Source of the DNA: Paenibacillaceae bacterium
GTDB taxonomy: Bacteria > Bacillota > Bacilli > Paenibacillales > Paenibacillaceae
Length of the DNA: 36,839 nucleotides
Assembly (NCBI GenBank): GCA_004134985.1
Contig: REGQ01000024.1
Location: 66,179-103,017, forward strand
Reading direction: 5' to 3'
Under the pieces are notes generated by a model that did no database searches, was not told the DNA's origin, and worked only from the letters and a program-made list of their open reading frames with translations. How positions within the stretch are numbered: the first letter of the stretch is position 1; each line of letters begins with the position of its first letter. This document shows positions 8,082 to 15,549 of the stretch, in pieces. The translations under genes were made by a program, and so were the position numbers.

Positions 8082-8153
8082 TGCTCATAATATACAATAT
8101 ATTCTGATTGGGTCCGCAAGACGGCGGACGACTAGGAATATACAGTATGAGCA
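8082..8153 (+). promoter_or_regulatory. Long inverted repeat in the spore-coat operon leader, with possible sigma-E/K -10
   Basis: TGCTCATA (8082-8089) and its complement TATGAGCA (8146-8153) begin an imperfect stem that continues through tatattc/gaatata. An inner 6-bp hairpin GTCCGC/GCGGAC closes the structure. The element ends 3 bases before the AAGGAGG of the next gene. CATAATAT within it (8085-8092) fits the CATAnnnT -10 pattern of mother-cell sigma factors, with ATAATT about 15 bases upstream. The promoter reading is tentative. Confidence 0.4.
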
Positions 8154-8173
8154 ATTAAGGAGGAAATACATTG

Positions 8174-8395
8174 ATGCAGCCTATGACGGCCAAAGAGATG
8201 GAGTATATTGTCGATTCCATATCCAATGAAGATTTGTTGATAAAGCAGTTTGCGGTTTTGGCGGCAACTGCCCAGCATCCTGAGCTGAAGCAGCTTTGTA
8301 CCCAAGTGCAGAACACTACCGATCAACATATCCACGCCCTGATGAACGCGCTGACCCAACATCAGAAGATGGCGCCTACCCAGCCGCAAAACTAA
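8174..8395 (+). CDS. Small spore-coat-like (CotF-related) protein
   Basis: 73 residues, helical and charged (TAKEMEYIVDSISNEDLLIKQ), ending in a polar MAPTQPQN tail. It resembles the short partner proteins that precede CotF-family genes in Bacillales. The ATG at 8174 is 10 bases after AAGGAGG; an in-frame TTG at 8171 gives a 7-base spacing and could be the true start. The next gene begins 20 bp after the stop with its own AAGGAGG, so the two form an operon. The assignment rests on context and general similarity, not on a diagnostic motif. Confidence 0.6.
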   Translation: MQPMTAKEMEYIVDSISNEDLLIKQFAVLAATAQHPELKQLCTQVQNTTDQHIHALMNALTQHQKMAPTQPQN

Positions 8396-8415
8396 CTGTC
8401 AAGGAGGAGATTTTT

Positions 8416-8817
8416 GTGTATCAACAGCAAAACCAGGCGCAATTGCCGGAAGAAGATATGGCCTATAGCATTTTGGCTGATTTGAAAAGAGTATGCAGCG
8501 AATATACGACTGCTGCCACAGAGTCCAGTTGTCCGGAAATTCGCCAATTGTTTACTAATTTGCAGAACAGTTCGTTGAAATTGCAAGGCGAACTGTTTCA
8601 GACGATGAAAAATCTGCAGATGTACAGTACTTCTTCGCCTGCTTTGAGACAGGAGATCGATAAGCAAATTCAGCAAAATCAGCAGACTCATCAAAAAACC
8701 AGTCAATTTTTGCAGCAAATCAATGGGCAGGGACAGCAACAGCAGCAGTATGCTCCGCACATGAATATGCACAATCAGCAGCAAGCACAACAATCCAACC
8801 CATCCTATTATAATTAG
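8416..8817 (+). CDS. CotF-family spore coat protein
   Basis: 133 residues. Residues about 12-75 match the Coat F domain pattern: an N-terminal AYSILADLKRVCSEYTTAA helix, the S..PEIR..F block, then LQGELFQTMKNLQMY. The C-terminal third is a Gln/Asn/His-rich tail (QQQQQYAPHMNMHNQQQ) typical of coat proteins. The GTG start at 8416 lies 8 bases after AAGGAGG. The product should be made in the mother cell and laid down in the spore coat. A strong terminator follows. Confidence 0.8.
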   Translation: MYQQQNQAQLPEEDMAYSILADLKRVCSEYTTAATESSCPEIRQLFTNLQNSSLKLQGELFQTMKNLQMYSTSSPALRQEIDKQIQQNQQTHQKTSQFLQQINGQGQQQQQYAPHMNMHNQQQAQQSNPSYYN

Positions 8818-8838
8818 GTGCAAGCGACCTTACCGATT

Positions 8839-8870
8839 GACCTAACCGAACCCTCGGTTAGGTCTTTTCG
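8839..8870 (+). terminator. Rho-independent terminator of the coat operon
   Basis: GACCTAACCGA and TCGGTTAGGTC form a perfect 11-bp stem with a 4-base loop, followed by TTTTCGTT. Confidence 0.85.
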
Positions 8871-8936
8871 TTCTGAATAAAATAAATATTGCATAACCTC
8901 ACTACAGGGAATGTTCCAAAGGGAGGTTCTTTTGTG

Positions 8937-9806
8937 ATGAATTGGAATGATCAAACGCTGCAATACTGGCGTGAAGCAAGTATAAACGCGATGTTGGCCC
9001 AATACTATAGACATATTGACCCCGACCGTTCTGCAATGTATGCGAAGCAGCATAGCGCTATGACAGCCAAGCTCGCCGCACAAGTCGAGCACCGCTCCCC
9101 GCATGCAAATTACGCGGGTACCTATCCCCCTTTTCCTGGCAAACCGGCTCCTGAAGCTCCGCGGCATGCGAGCTATTCGCCTGATCCACAATCATGGATT
9201 CGTATGGAGCTGTCCAGCTCCAGGGTACGAATGGTCCATGCCTCTCCCGAAACAGACGATATCGATATTTACGCCAACGGCAAGTTGGTTATAAGCCGTT
9301 TGAACTATAAATCCGCAGCCCCTTACTTGAATGTAACAGAGGGGCATTATGTGCTGGATGTGTACCCCTCAGGAGCGGTTCGACAACCGCTAGTTTCCCA
9401 GACCTTGAACGTACAGGCGGGCAATTCCTATACGATCGCCGCGGGCGGTCAGCAGAAGGAAGTGCGGTTGTATGCCTATCTTGACGATCCTGCTCCTACT
9501 CCTGAGCAGGCCAAGGTGAAGTTTGTCCATTTATGTCCCGATGCCGGAGCAGTGGATGTGCGCGTGTCAGGCGGGGGGGAGGAACTCAGCAGAATGTTTG
9601 AGCAGGTCGAGTTTATGCAAGCGACCTCGTATGCCATATTGGCGCCTTCGGCAATTAGCCTGCATGTTAATGAAGCGGATGGTGAGCACACCCATCTTGT
9701 AATAAATGGTATTGATGCTGGCCCACAGACGGTCACAACCGTGATCTGTATGGGAGGCGGGCGCGAGGGGCAGAGGATGGAAGCGCTGCTGTTGTCCGAT
9801 CTTTAG
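8937..9806 (+). CDS. DUF4397 domain protein
   Basis: 289 residues. The N-terminal 80 residues are polar and Pro/His-rich. Two beta-rich repeats follow, starting RVRMVHASPETDDIDIYANG and then KVKFVHLCPDAGAVDVRVSG. The 'V.HASP....D.Y..G' signature is that of DUF4397, a surface or exported fold of unknown function. No signal peptide is visible. The ATG at 8937 follows GGGAGG by 10 bases; a GTG directly upstream (8934) fits slightly better in spacing. The position after the coat genes hints at an outer-spore role, but this is inference. Confidence 0.75.
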   Translation: MNWNDQTLQYWREASINAMLAQYYRHIDPDRSAMYAKQHSAMTAKLAAQVEHRSPHANYAGTYPPFPGKPAPEAPRHASYSPDPQSWIRMELSSSRVRMVHASPETDDIDIYANGKLVISRLNYKSAAPYLNVTEGHYVLDVYPSGAVRQPLVSQTLNVQAGNSYTIAAGGQQKEVRLYAYLDDPAPTPEQAKVKFVHLCPDAGAVDVRVSGGGEELSRMFEQVEFMQATSYAILAPSAISLHVNEADGEHTHLVINGIDAGPQTVTTVICMGGGREGQRMEALLLSDL

Positions 9807-9848
9807 AAGGGGCCTGTGAACTCTGTGGTGGCAATTCAGGATTGTGCT

Positions 9849-9877
9849 TTGCAGGAAATGAGGTTTCGTTGTAATAT
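9849..9877 (+). promoter_or_regulatory. Sigma-A-like promoter of the alaRT-like operon
   Basis: TTGCAG, 17-base spacer, TAATAT. It lies about 45 bp upstream of the TTG start of the regulator, in an otherwise empty gap. Confidence 0.6.
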
Positions 9878-9921
9878 AGAGATTATGTATCATAGAGGCT
9901 GTAGCGGAAGGGGATGCGATC

Positions 9922-10413
9922 TTGGAAAATCTGAAGAAAAAAATTCTGGATTTGCTTAAGGAAGATGCCAGACGGAGTTCGGAGCTTATCTCCACGATGC
10001 TTGATGTGCCCGAACTGGAAATCAAACAAGCGATCAATGAGCTGGAGCAGGACAATGTCATTGTCAAGTATGCGACAGTTGTCAATTGGAGCAAAGTGAG
10101 TGATGAGAAGGTAACTGCCTTAATCGAAGTCCAGATCACACCAGAGCGAGGCCGAGGGTTTGAAGGGATTGCTGAACGAATTTATTTGTATCCTGAGGTG
10201 AAATCCGTTTATTTGATGTCAGGAGCCTATGATTTGCTCGTTGAAGTTGAGGGACAGAGCCTGAAGGAAGTCGCTTCCTTTGTTTCCAACCGGTTATCGC
10301 CGATTGATGCCGTGCTCTCTACCAAAACCTTTTTCATATTGAAAAAATACAAGCAGGACGGAATCATTTTCGATGAGCATGAGGGTGATCAGCGCCTGAT
10401 GATTTCGCCGTAA
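9922..10413 (+). CDS. alaR: Lrp/AsnC-family regulator (AlaR-like)
   Basis: 163 residues with an N-terminal winged helix-turn-helix (about 3-58) and a C-terminal Lrp ligand-binding alpha/beta domain (about 65-145). The latter includes the VKSVYLMSGAYDLLVEVEG block typical of the family. The TTG start is preceded by ggaagggg. A class I aminotransferase gene begins 19 bp after its stop. The same order is seen in the B. subtilis alaR-alaT (yugG-yugH) operon, where AlaR controls the alanine transaminase, and the name follows that parallel. Control of the adjacent gene by an amino acid, probably alanine, is inference. Confidence 0.75.
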   Translation: MENLKKKILDLLKEDARRSSELISTMLDVPELEIKQAINELEQDNVIVKYATVVNWSKVSDEKVTALIEVQITPERGRGFEGIAERIYLYPEVKSVYLMSGAYDLLVEVEGQSLKEVASFVSNRLSPIDAVLSTKTFFILKKYKQDGIIFDEHEGDQRLMISP

Positions 10414-10432
10414 AGGATGAGGATGATGCGCC

Positions 10433-11644
10433 ATGATTAAAGATGAAGAGTTGCGGGCAAAACCTGCTCAGCGGGCTTCCATGTCTGACTATTTGTCGCC
10501 GATCGCACGGTCTATTCCCCCGTCAGGAATCCGGCGTTTTTTTGACTTGGTCAGCGGCAGCAAAGATGTTATTACACTCGGGGTAGGCGAACCCGATTTC
10601 ATTACCCCTTGGCATATTCGGGAGGCTTGCATGTACTCCCTCGAAGCAGGAAGAACCCAATATACGTCAAATGCCGGTATGCCTGAGCTTAGAGAGGCGA
10701 TCGGAGCCTATTTGGATAACCGCTTTAAAGTGAAATATGATCCAGCCAAGGAAATATTGGTAACGGTCGGCGGTAGTGAAGCGATTGATCTTGCGTTGCG
10801 CGCGCTCATTACGCCGGGAGATGAAATTCTTGTGCCGGAGCCTTGCTATATATCGTATTCGCCGATTACGTCGTTGACTGGCGGCGTGTCTGTGGGCATC
10901 GAGACGTTTGCCAAAGACGGGTTTAAACTGACAGCCGAAGCGTTGAAAGCAGAGATTACGCCACGCTCCAAAGTGCTGGTGCTCAGCTATCCAAGCAATC
11001 CTACGGGAGCGATTATGACCTATGAGGATATGCTGCCGATTGCCAAAGTTGTTGAAGAGAACGATCTTATCGTCATTTCCGATGAGATTTACGCAGAACT
11101 GAATTATAGCGGACAGCATGTCAGTTTTGCATCGCTGCCAGGGATGAAGGACCGGACGATTCTGGTCAGCGGATTTTCCAAAGCATTCGCAATGACCGGA
11201 TGGCGGATGGGGTATGTATGCGGTCATCCTGAGCTTATTTCGGTCATGCTGAAGATTCACCAATATACAGTAATGTGCGCCCCTGTCATGGGCCAGGTCG
11301 CTGCGCTTGAGGCGCTGACGAACGGACTGGAGGAAATGAGCCGGATGGTGGAGTCATACAATCAGCGCAGAAGGCTGGTGGTCAAAGGCTTCCGCGACAT
11401 CGGCTTGTCCTGTCACGAACCGCAAGGGGCATTCTATGCGTTCCCATCGATTAGCTCCACTGGGCTGTCGTCGGAGGCGTTCGCTGAGGGACTGCTTAAA
11501 GAAGCCAAGGTAGCGGCTGTTCCGGGAACGGTTTTTGGCAAGGGCGGCGAAGGATTTCTGCGTTGTTCCTACGCCACATCGGTTTCACAGCTGACCGAAG
11601 CGCTCGATAGAATAGGGAATTTCGTGCATAAGTTGAAATCATAG
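10433..11644 (+). CDS. alaT: Class I aminotransferase (AlaT-like)
   Basis: 403 residues, fold-type I PLP enzyme. Recognisable blocks are GVGEPDF near the N-terminus, YPSNPTGA, SDEIYAEL with the PLP-ring Asp/Tyr, and SGFSKAFAMTGWRMGY with Lys250 as the Schiff-base residue, followed by the conserved Arg region near GEGFLRCSYA. The ATG at 10433 follows aaggatgagg. Its pairing with the Lrp-type gene supports an alanine transaminase (pyruvate/glutamate) role. An aspartate or aromatic aminotransferase of the same subgroup cannot be excluded from sequence alone. Confidence 0.85.
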   Translation: MIKDEELRAKPAQRASMSDYLSPIARSIPPSGIRRFFDLVSGSKDVITLGVGEPDFITPWHIREACMYSLEAGRTQYTSNAGMPELREAIGAYLDNRFKVKYDPAKEILVTVGGSEAIDLALRALITPGDEILVPEPCYISYSPITSLTGGVSVGIETFAKDGFKLTAEALKAEITPRSKVLVLSYPSNPTGAIMTYEDMLPIAKVVEENDLIVISDEIYAELNYSGQHVSFASLPGMKDRTILVSGFSKAFAMTGWRMGYVCGHPELISVMLKIHQYTVMCAPVMGQVAALEALTNGLEEMSRMVESYNQRRRLVVKGFRDIGLSCHEPQGAFYAFPSISSTGLSSEAFAEGLLKEAKVAAVPGTVFGKGGEGFLRCSYATSVSQLTEALDRIGNFVHKLKS

Positions 11645-11738
11645 CACGGTCAACAATAAGACGGGAAACGACAAATGATGCGGTATCGCCAACAATTGCA
11701 ACTTGTCGGCTGCTTGTCAGGAACGTTTTGTGTCTTTA

Positions 11739-11767
11739 TTGTTTAAATTCCGATAATTTGATATAAT
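11739..11767 (+). promoter_or_regulatory. Sigma-A promoter of the Spo0E-like gene
   Basis: TTGTTT, 17-base spacer, consensus TATAAT. It is placed about 84 bp upstream of the start codon at 11851. The rest of the 206-bp gap is AT-rich with no other clear feature. Confidence 0.7.
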
Positions 11768-11850
11768 TTAACAAAATCATTATATTTTCTCAGGTGTCTA
11801 GGCTGCTTATGTGTTAATTCGTCGAAAAAGTTGAACGGGAGGGAACAGCA

Positions 11851-12084
11851 ATGGCGTATGCGGAACAAGGAGTTTCCTGGTTCAATGAAACTTGCGCATC
11901 AGGTTCTAACAAGCTCTCCTCTTCGATTCGGAAACTTGAAGATGAAATTGATCATTTGCGTCGCGCGATGGAGCAGACTTACAACAAGGAAGCTTCATTT
12001 AACTCAGAGGTTGTCATTGAGATGAGTCGCAAGCTGGATGTCAAAATTAACGAGTATATGAGGCAAAAGCGAGAAACGCTTTAG
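11851..12084 (+). CDS. Spo0E-family aspartyl-phosphate phosphatase
   Basis: 77 residues in two predicted helices. The first is SIRKLEDEIDHLRRAMEQ and the second carries EMSRKLDVKINEYM. The S-x-x-L-D-x-x-I motif of the second helix is the Spo0E signature, with the Asp involved in attacking Spo0A~P. Members remove phosphate from Spo0A and hold back sporulation. The ATG lies 7 bases after GGGAGG. The gene is monocistronic, with a sigma-A promoter upstream and a terminator downstream. The N-terminal extension of about 25 residues is longer than in the shortest members. Confidence 0.85.
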   Translation: MAYAEQGVSWFNETCASGSNKLSSSIRKLEDEIDHLRRAMEQTYNKEASFNSEVVIEMSRKLDVKINEYMRQKRETL

Positions 12085-12107
12085 TACATGGATGATAACT
12101 TTAAATG

Positions 12108-12147
12108 CCCGCAATGATGCGGGTGAAGCCCTGTAAGGGGCTTTTTT
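12108..12147 (+). terminator. Double hairpin terminator after the Spo0E-like gene
   Basis: A first hairpin CCCGCA/TGCGGG (12108-12123) is followed directly by AGCCCT-GTAA-GGGGCT and six T (12126-12147). Confidence 0.8.
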
Positions 12148-12358
12148 AAAATACAGGAATATTGAAGCATTCTGCCATTGTATATTGGATGACTACAAAC
12201 TGGCGTGCATTGCACAAGCCAACTAACGCTCCGCCGTCCCAATGGAAGGCGGAGCCGTTTACGCTTGAAAGGCAGAAATTGCTGTGGCGGTCTCAGCATC
12301 AAGCATTATAATTGACATTAAACGGACATCTAATTGATTGCGAAGCGAGGGTTTGGCA
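12148..12358 (+). other. Intergenic stretch with hairpin and a doubtful 40-codon frame
   Basis: GCTCCGCC (12228-12235) and GGCGGAGC (12248-12255) form a perfect 8-bp stem with a 12-base loop and no T-tract. The same stretch contains an ATG-initiated 40-codon frame (12189-12311) with plausible codon use but no ribosome binding site. I found no B12-box (GCCACTG) that would mark a cobalamin riboswitch ahead of the adenosyltransferase gene. Confidence 0.35.
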
Positions 12359-12943
12359 TTGAAATTGTACACAAGACAGGGAGATGGCGGACAAACATCT
12401 CTCATTGGCGGAAGAGTCGCCAAGGATGATTTGCGAGTGGAAGCTTACGGGACGCTGGATGAATTGAACGCCTTTACGGGACAAGCCGCTGCGCTTGCTG
12501 CCCGCTTGCCCCAGGTGCAGGAACTGGCAGCAGAGCTTGAGCGGATTATGCACGAATTGTTTGATTGTGGCTCGGATCTGGCCTATGCCGATCATAACCA
12601 GCCGACTTACAAAATCGGCGATGAGCAGAGCGGTGAATTGGAAGGGCGGATTGATCACTATAACGATGCGGCGCCGGAGATAACCCGTTTCATCCTGCCG
12701 GGGGGCAGCGAGCTGGCAGCCCAGCTTCATGTCTGCCGGACAGTTTGCCGCCGTGCGGAACGCAGGATCGTGACGCTTGCCGCCCACCATCCGGTCAATC
12801 CGGCCGTTCTTAAATATGTGAATCGGCTTTCCGATTTTTTCTTTGCTGCGGCGCGAGCAGCCAATGCCGCACTCGGCGTTTCGGATGTCGCGTATGAAAG
12901 AAGCGCCGAAGTGTTCCGCACCAAGAAAAGCAAGCAGCCATGA
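12359..12943 (+). CDS. pduO: PduO-type ATP:cob(I)alamin adenosyltransferase
   Basis: 194 residues. The N-terminal LYTRQGDGGQTSLIGG is the ATP-binding signature of PduO-type enzymes, and the TVCRRAERRIVTLA helix carries the conserved Arg cluster of the active site. The enzyme transfers the adenosyl group of ATP to cob(I)alamin to make adenosylcobalamin. The TTG at 12359 is 7 bases after GAGGG; upstream in-frame TTG codons have poorer spacing. The TGA overlaps the ATG of the pseudouridine synthase gene (ATGA), so the two are translationally coupled. Confidence 0.9.
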   Translation: MKLYTRQGDGGQTSLIGGRVAKDDLRVEAYGTLDELNAFTGQAAALAARLPQVQELAAELERIMHELFDCGSDLAYADHNQPTYKIGDEQSGELEGRIDHYNDAAPEITRFILPGGSELAAQLHVCRTVCRRAERRIVTLAAHHPVNPAVLKYVNRLSDFFFAAARAANAALGVSDVAYERSAEVFRTKKSKQP

Positions 12944-13923
12944 CGTCCACCGAATATTACGAGCCGATCACACTTGTCGTTGCTCCTGCGGATGACGGGA
13001 TGCTCGTGCGATCGCTGCTGGATCGCAGGCTGGGTGTTTCCCGCAAGCTGATGTCGCGGCTAAAGGAAACCGAGGAAGGCATTACATTGAACGGGAAACG
13101 CGTGTATACATCCCAGCACGCGCAGGCGGGCGACCTGCTCGTCATCCGAATGGAACGTGAGCAGTCGGATGATATTTTGCCGCAGCCGATGGCGCTTAAC
13201 ATTGTGTATGAAGATGCGCATCTGCTCGTCATTGCGAAGCAGGCAGGCATAATTGTCCATCCGACGCATGGCCATTATACGGGCACGCTGGCCAACGGCG
13301 TTGTGCATCACTGGCAGGAACGGGGAGAGAAAGTAAGGTTTCGTCCGGTTCACCGGCTTGATCAGGAAACCTCCGGGCTGGTGGCGATTGCGAAAAACCC
13401 GTATGTTCATCAGCAGCTCTCTGAACAAATGCAGCGCGGAGAAATTGAAAAACGCTATTGCGCTTTCACGCGCGGTGTGCCGGAATCGGCAGACGGAACG
13501 GTAAACGAGCCGATCGACCGGGACCCGGCAGAGCCCCATGTTCGAATTGTCACACCTGATGGTTATCCATCTATCACGCACTATGAAACTATTCGTACTT
13601 ATGGAGACAGGCAGGCCTCACTCGTTCGCTTGCAGCTCGAAACAGGTCGCACCCATCAAATCCGGGTGCATATGCAGTATATCGGTTGCCCGCTGCTTGG
13701 GGACAAGATGTACGGGCACCGGCTTGGCGATGACGAAGGGATTGGCGCTGCTGTCCGTGCGGCTGTTGTGGAATCGGGGCTGGATCGTCAGGCGCTTCAT
13801 GCAGAATATTTGGCTTTTGTTCATCCTTATACGAAAGAACGGGTCGCCTTCCAGGCCGAACTGCCGGAAGACTTGGCCCGGCTTGAACAGGCGCTCATTG
13901 CTCTGAGCACGCGTCCTTTCTAA
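12940..13923 (+). CDS. RluA/RluD-family pseudouridine synthase
   Basis: 327 residues. An S4-like N-terminal region (LLDRRLGVSRKLMSRLK) is followed by the catalytic block VHRLDQETSG with Asp141, and the RTHQIRVH motif further on. These are hallmarks of the RluA family, which modifies uridines in 23S rRNA or tRNA. The specific target site cannot be assigned. The start overlaps the previous stop by 4 bp. The product is somewhat long at its C-terminus. Confidence 0.9.
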   Translation: MTSTEYYEPITLVVAPADDGMLVRSLLDRRLGVSRKLMSRLKETEEGITLNGKRVYTSQHAQAGDLLVIRMEREQSDDILPQPMALNIVYEDAHLLVIAKQAGIIVHPTHGHYTGTLANGVVHHWQERGEKVRFRPVHRLDQETSGLVAIAKNPYVHQQLSEQMQRGEIEKRYCAFTRGVPESADGTVNEPIDRDPAEPHVRIVTPDGYPSITHYETIRTYGDRQASLVRLQLETGRTHQIRVHMQYIGCPLLGDKMYGHRLGDDEGIGAAVRAAVVESGLDRQALHAEYLAFVHPYTKERVAFQAELPEDLARLEQALIALSTRPF

Positions 13924-13940
13924 ATGCTGACCAGACCTGA

Positions 13941-13986
13941 CCGGCCAGCTCTTGCCGGCGGGACATGCCCGGTAAGAGACGGCCGG
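13941..13986 (+). other. 46-base GC-rich hairpin between rluD-like and yusI-like genes
   Basis: CCGGCCagCTCTTgCCGG pairs with CCGGtAAGAGacGGCCGG, 15 of 18 positions, around a short loop. No T-tract follows. It could be a processing or stability hairpin, or a dispersed repeat. It is not a standard terminator. Confidence 0.5.
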
Positions 13987-14089
13987 CCCGGAAGATGCCA
14001 AGGCTCGGTTCCGGTTGTCAAGTTGCAGACCTGCAGCAAAGACACGTATACTGGAAAAGAACATTACTGAAGCGAAAGGAAGTCTGGCA

Positions 14090-14461
14090 ATGAGCGCATC
14101 AAAAAAATTGCAGGTTTATTACTATCCAAAATGCGGGACATGCCGTAAAGCCTTGAAGTGGCTGGAGGATAATGATCGCGAACTGGAGCGGTTTGATCTT
14201 TTTGAAGAGGGGCCGTCAGCTGAGACGGTTCGTGAATGGCTGGCGCTTAGCGGGCTTGCGATGAAGAAGTTTTTCAATACATCGGGTGAAGTATACAAAG
14301 AGATGAATTTGAAAGACAAACTTAGCGATATGACCGATGAAGAGCAAATCAACCTGCTCGCTTCCAATGGCAGATTGGTAAAGCGTCCGGTTGTGAGCGA
14401 TGGCAAGCAAGTGACTGTGGGGTACAAAGAGGATGAATATAATCGGGTATGGACCGTTTGA
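14090..14461 (+). CDS. ArsC/Spx-family protein (YusI-like)
   Basis: 123 residues with a thioredoxin-like ArsC fold. The N-terminal YYPKCGTCRKA contains the C-x-x-C pair; FFNTSGEVYKEMNLKDKL and RLVKRPVV (cis-Pro) are strongly conserved in the family. It matches B. subtilis YusI-type proteins better than Spx itself, since the later Spx RNA-polymerase contact features are not evident. The substrate is unknown; many 'arsenate reductase family' members do not reduce arsenate. The ATG at 14090 follows aaaggaag. It ends 14 bp before the M50 protease gene. Confidence 0.8.
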   Translation: MSASKKLQVYYYPKCGTCRKALKWLEDNDRELERFDLFEEGPSAETVREWLALSGLAMKKFFNTSGEVYKEMNLKDKLSDMTDEEQINLLASNGRLVKRPVVSDGKQVTVGYKEDEYNRVWTV

Positions 14462-14475
14462 GGATGTGAACTGAT

Positions 14476-15549
14476 ATGGCGGGCGACCGTACGCGAGAGA
14501 GGCGCAGTCCATGGTGGATTATTACTGCAGCTCTGCTGTTTATATTTACAAAAGGGAAATATGTTATTTTGATGCTCGGTAAGTTCGGGCCTACGCTGAT
14601 CAGTATGGCTCTGACCGTGGGCGCCTATGCATTGCTTAGCCCGATCTGGTTTGCTGTCGGGTTTGTTGCGCTGATATTGGTACATGAACTGGGCCATGTG
14701 CTCGCCGCCAAGCAGAAGGGGCTCCCGGTTAGCATGCCGCTGTTTATTCCTTTCGTCGGCGCGCTTATTTCGATGAAACGACATCCGAAGGATGCCGTAA
14801 CCGAAGCGTATATCGCGCTTGGCGGACCCGTGGTCGGCACGATTGGCGCGCTCCTTGTTTACGCAGGCGGATACATGCTGGATATGCCGTTATTGTTTGT
14901 CCTTGCCAAAGTTGGCTTTTTCCTTAATTTGATCAACCTGCTGCCGGTTCATCCGCTCGATGGCGGACGGATTGCAACAGCGGTCAGCCGCTGGCTGTGG
15001 CTTGTCGGACTGGTTGGCGGGCTGATCGTTATCATTATGCTGAAAAGTATATTGTTTTCTATTATATGGGTTTTCTTCGCTTGGAACTTATACCAAAAGT
15101 ATGTGCGTTACCGCAAGCACGGCAAACCGTATCATCTGACCGGCATCTATGAAGTGGATATGGAGCCGCTGCAGCTGCCAGGCTGGTATTTCTCTGGAGA
15201 TCAGCATAAGCGGGAGTTGCCATTCAATACGTATTGCAAGCTCAGCGGCGAGCATATGGTGCGCTTTGAATGGGATACTTTGAATTTCCGCGGAGAGATC
15301 GAGTTGCCGATGCCAGGCATCGCCAATAAAGTGCAGTTGATAAGTACGGAGCAAGCGGTTAAAGACGGCGTCGAAAAACTGCGGATCAGCATCCGAATTG
15401 ACTATGAACAATATGAAAATGACCGCTACTACGAAGTGCCACCTAAAGTTCGGTGGAAGTTCGGAGCTGCGTATGCAGGACTGGCGCTGTTTCTGATCGG
15501 CATGATGTGGAGTGTGCAGGCAATGGATCTTGGAGGGGCAATCAGATGA
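14476..15549 (+). CDS. Site-2 protease family (M50) membrane metalloprotease
   Basis: 357 residues. Membrane helices cover about 13-200, with the zinc motif HELGH (His70, Glu71, His74) in an early helix and the third-ligand motif NLLPVHPLDGG (Asp162). These show an intramembrane zinc protease of the S2P type. The C-terminal 150 residues form a soluble domain with a final hydrophobic segment (AGLALFLIGMMWSVQAM). The substrate is unknown; typical targets are membrane-bound anti-sigma factors or signal-peptide remnants. Its TGA overlaps the ATG of the aminotransferase (ATGA), an unusual functional neighbour. Confidence 0.88.
   Translation: MAGDRTRERRSPWWIITAALLFIFTKGKYVILMLGKFGPTLISMALTVGAYALLSPIWFAVGFVALILVHELGHVLAAKQKGLPVSMPLFIPFVGALISMKRHPKDAVTEAYIALGGPVVGTIGALLVYAGGYMLDMPLLFVLAKVGFFLNLINLLPVHPLDGGRIATAVSRWLWLVGLVGGLIVIIMLKSILFSIIWVFFAWNLYQKYVRYRKHGKPYHLTGIYEVDMEPLQLPGWYFSGDQHKRELPFNTYCKLSGEHMVRFEWDTLNFRGEIELPMPGIANKVQLISTEQAVKDGVEKLRISIRIDYEQYENDRYYEVPPKVRWKFGAAYAGLALFLIGMMWSVQAMDLGGAIR

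Noticed and set aside
12189-12311. 40-codon open frame as a real small gene
   Set aside because: No ribosome binding site, and the frame overlaps a hairpin. Kept only as a doubtful note.
12148-12358. Cobalamin riboswitch ahead of pduO
   Set aside because: No B12 box or expected core; only a simple hairpin is present.
12299-12790. Minus-strand open reading over the cobalamin adenosyltransferase gene
   Set aside because: It is antisense to a gene with clear family motifs and has no ribosome binding site or recognisable domain.
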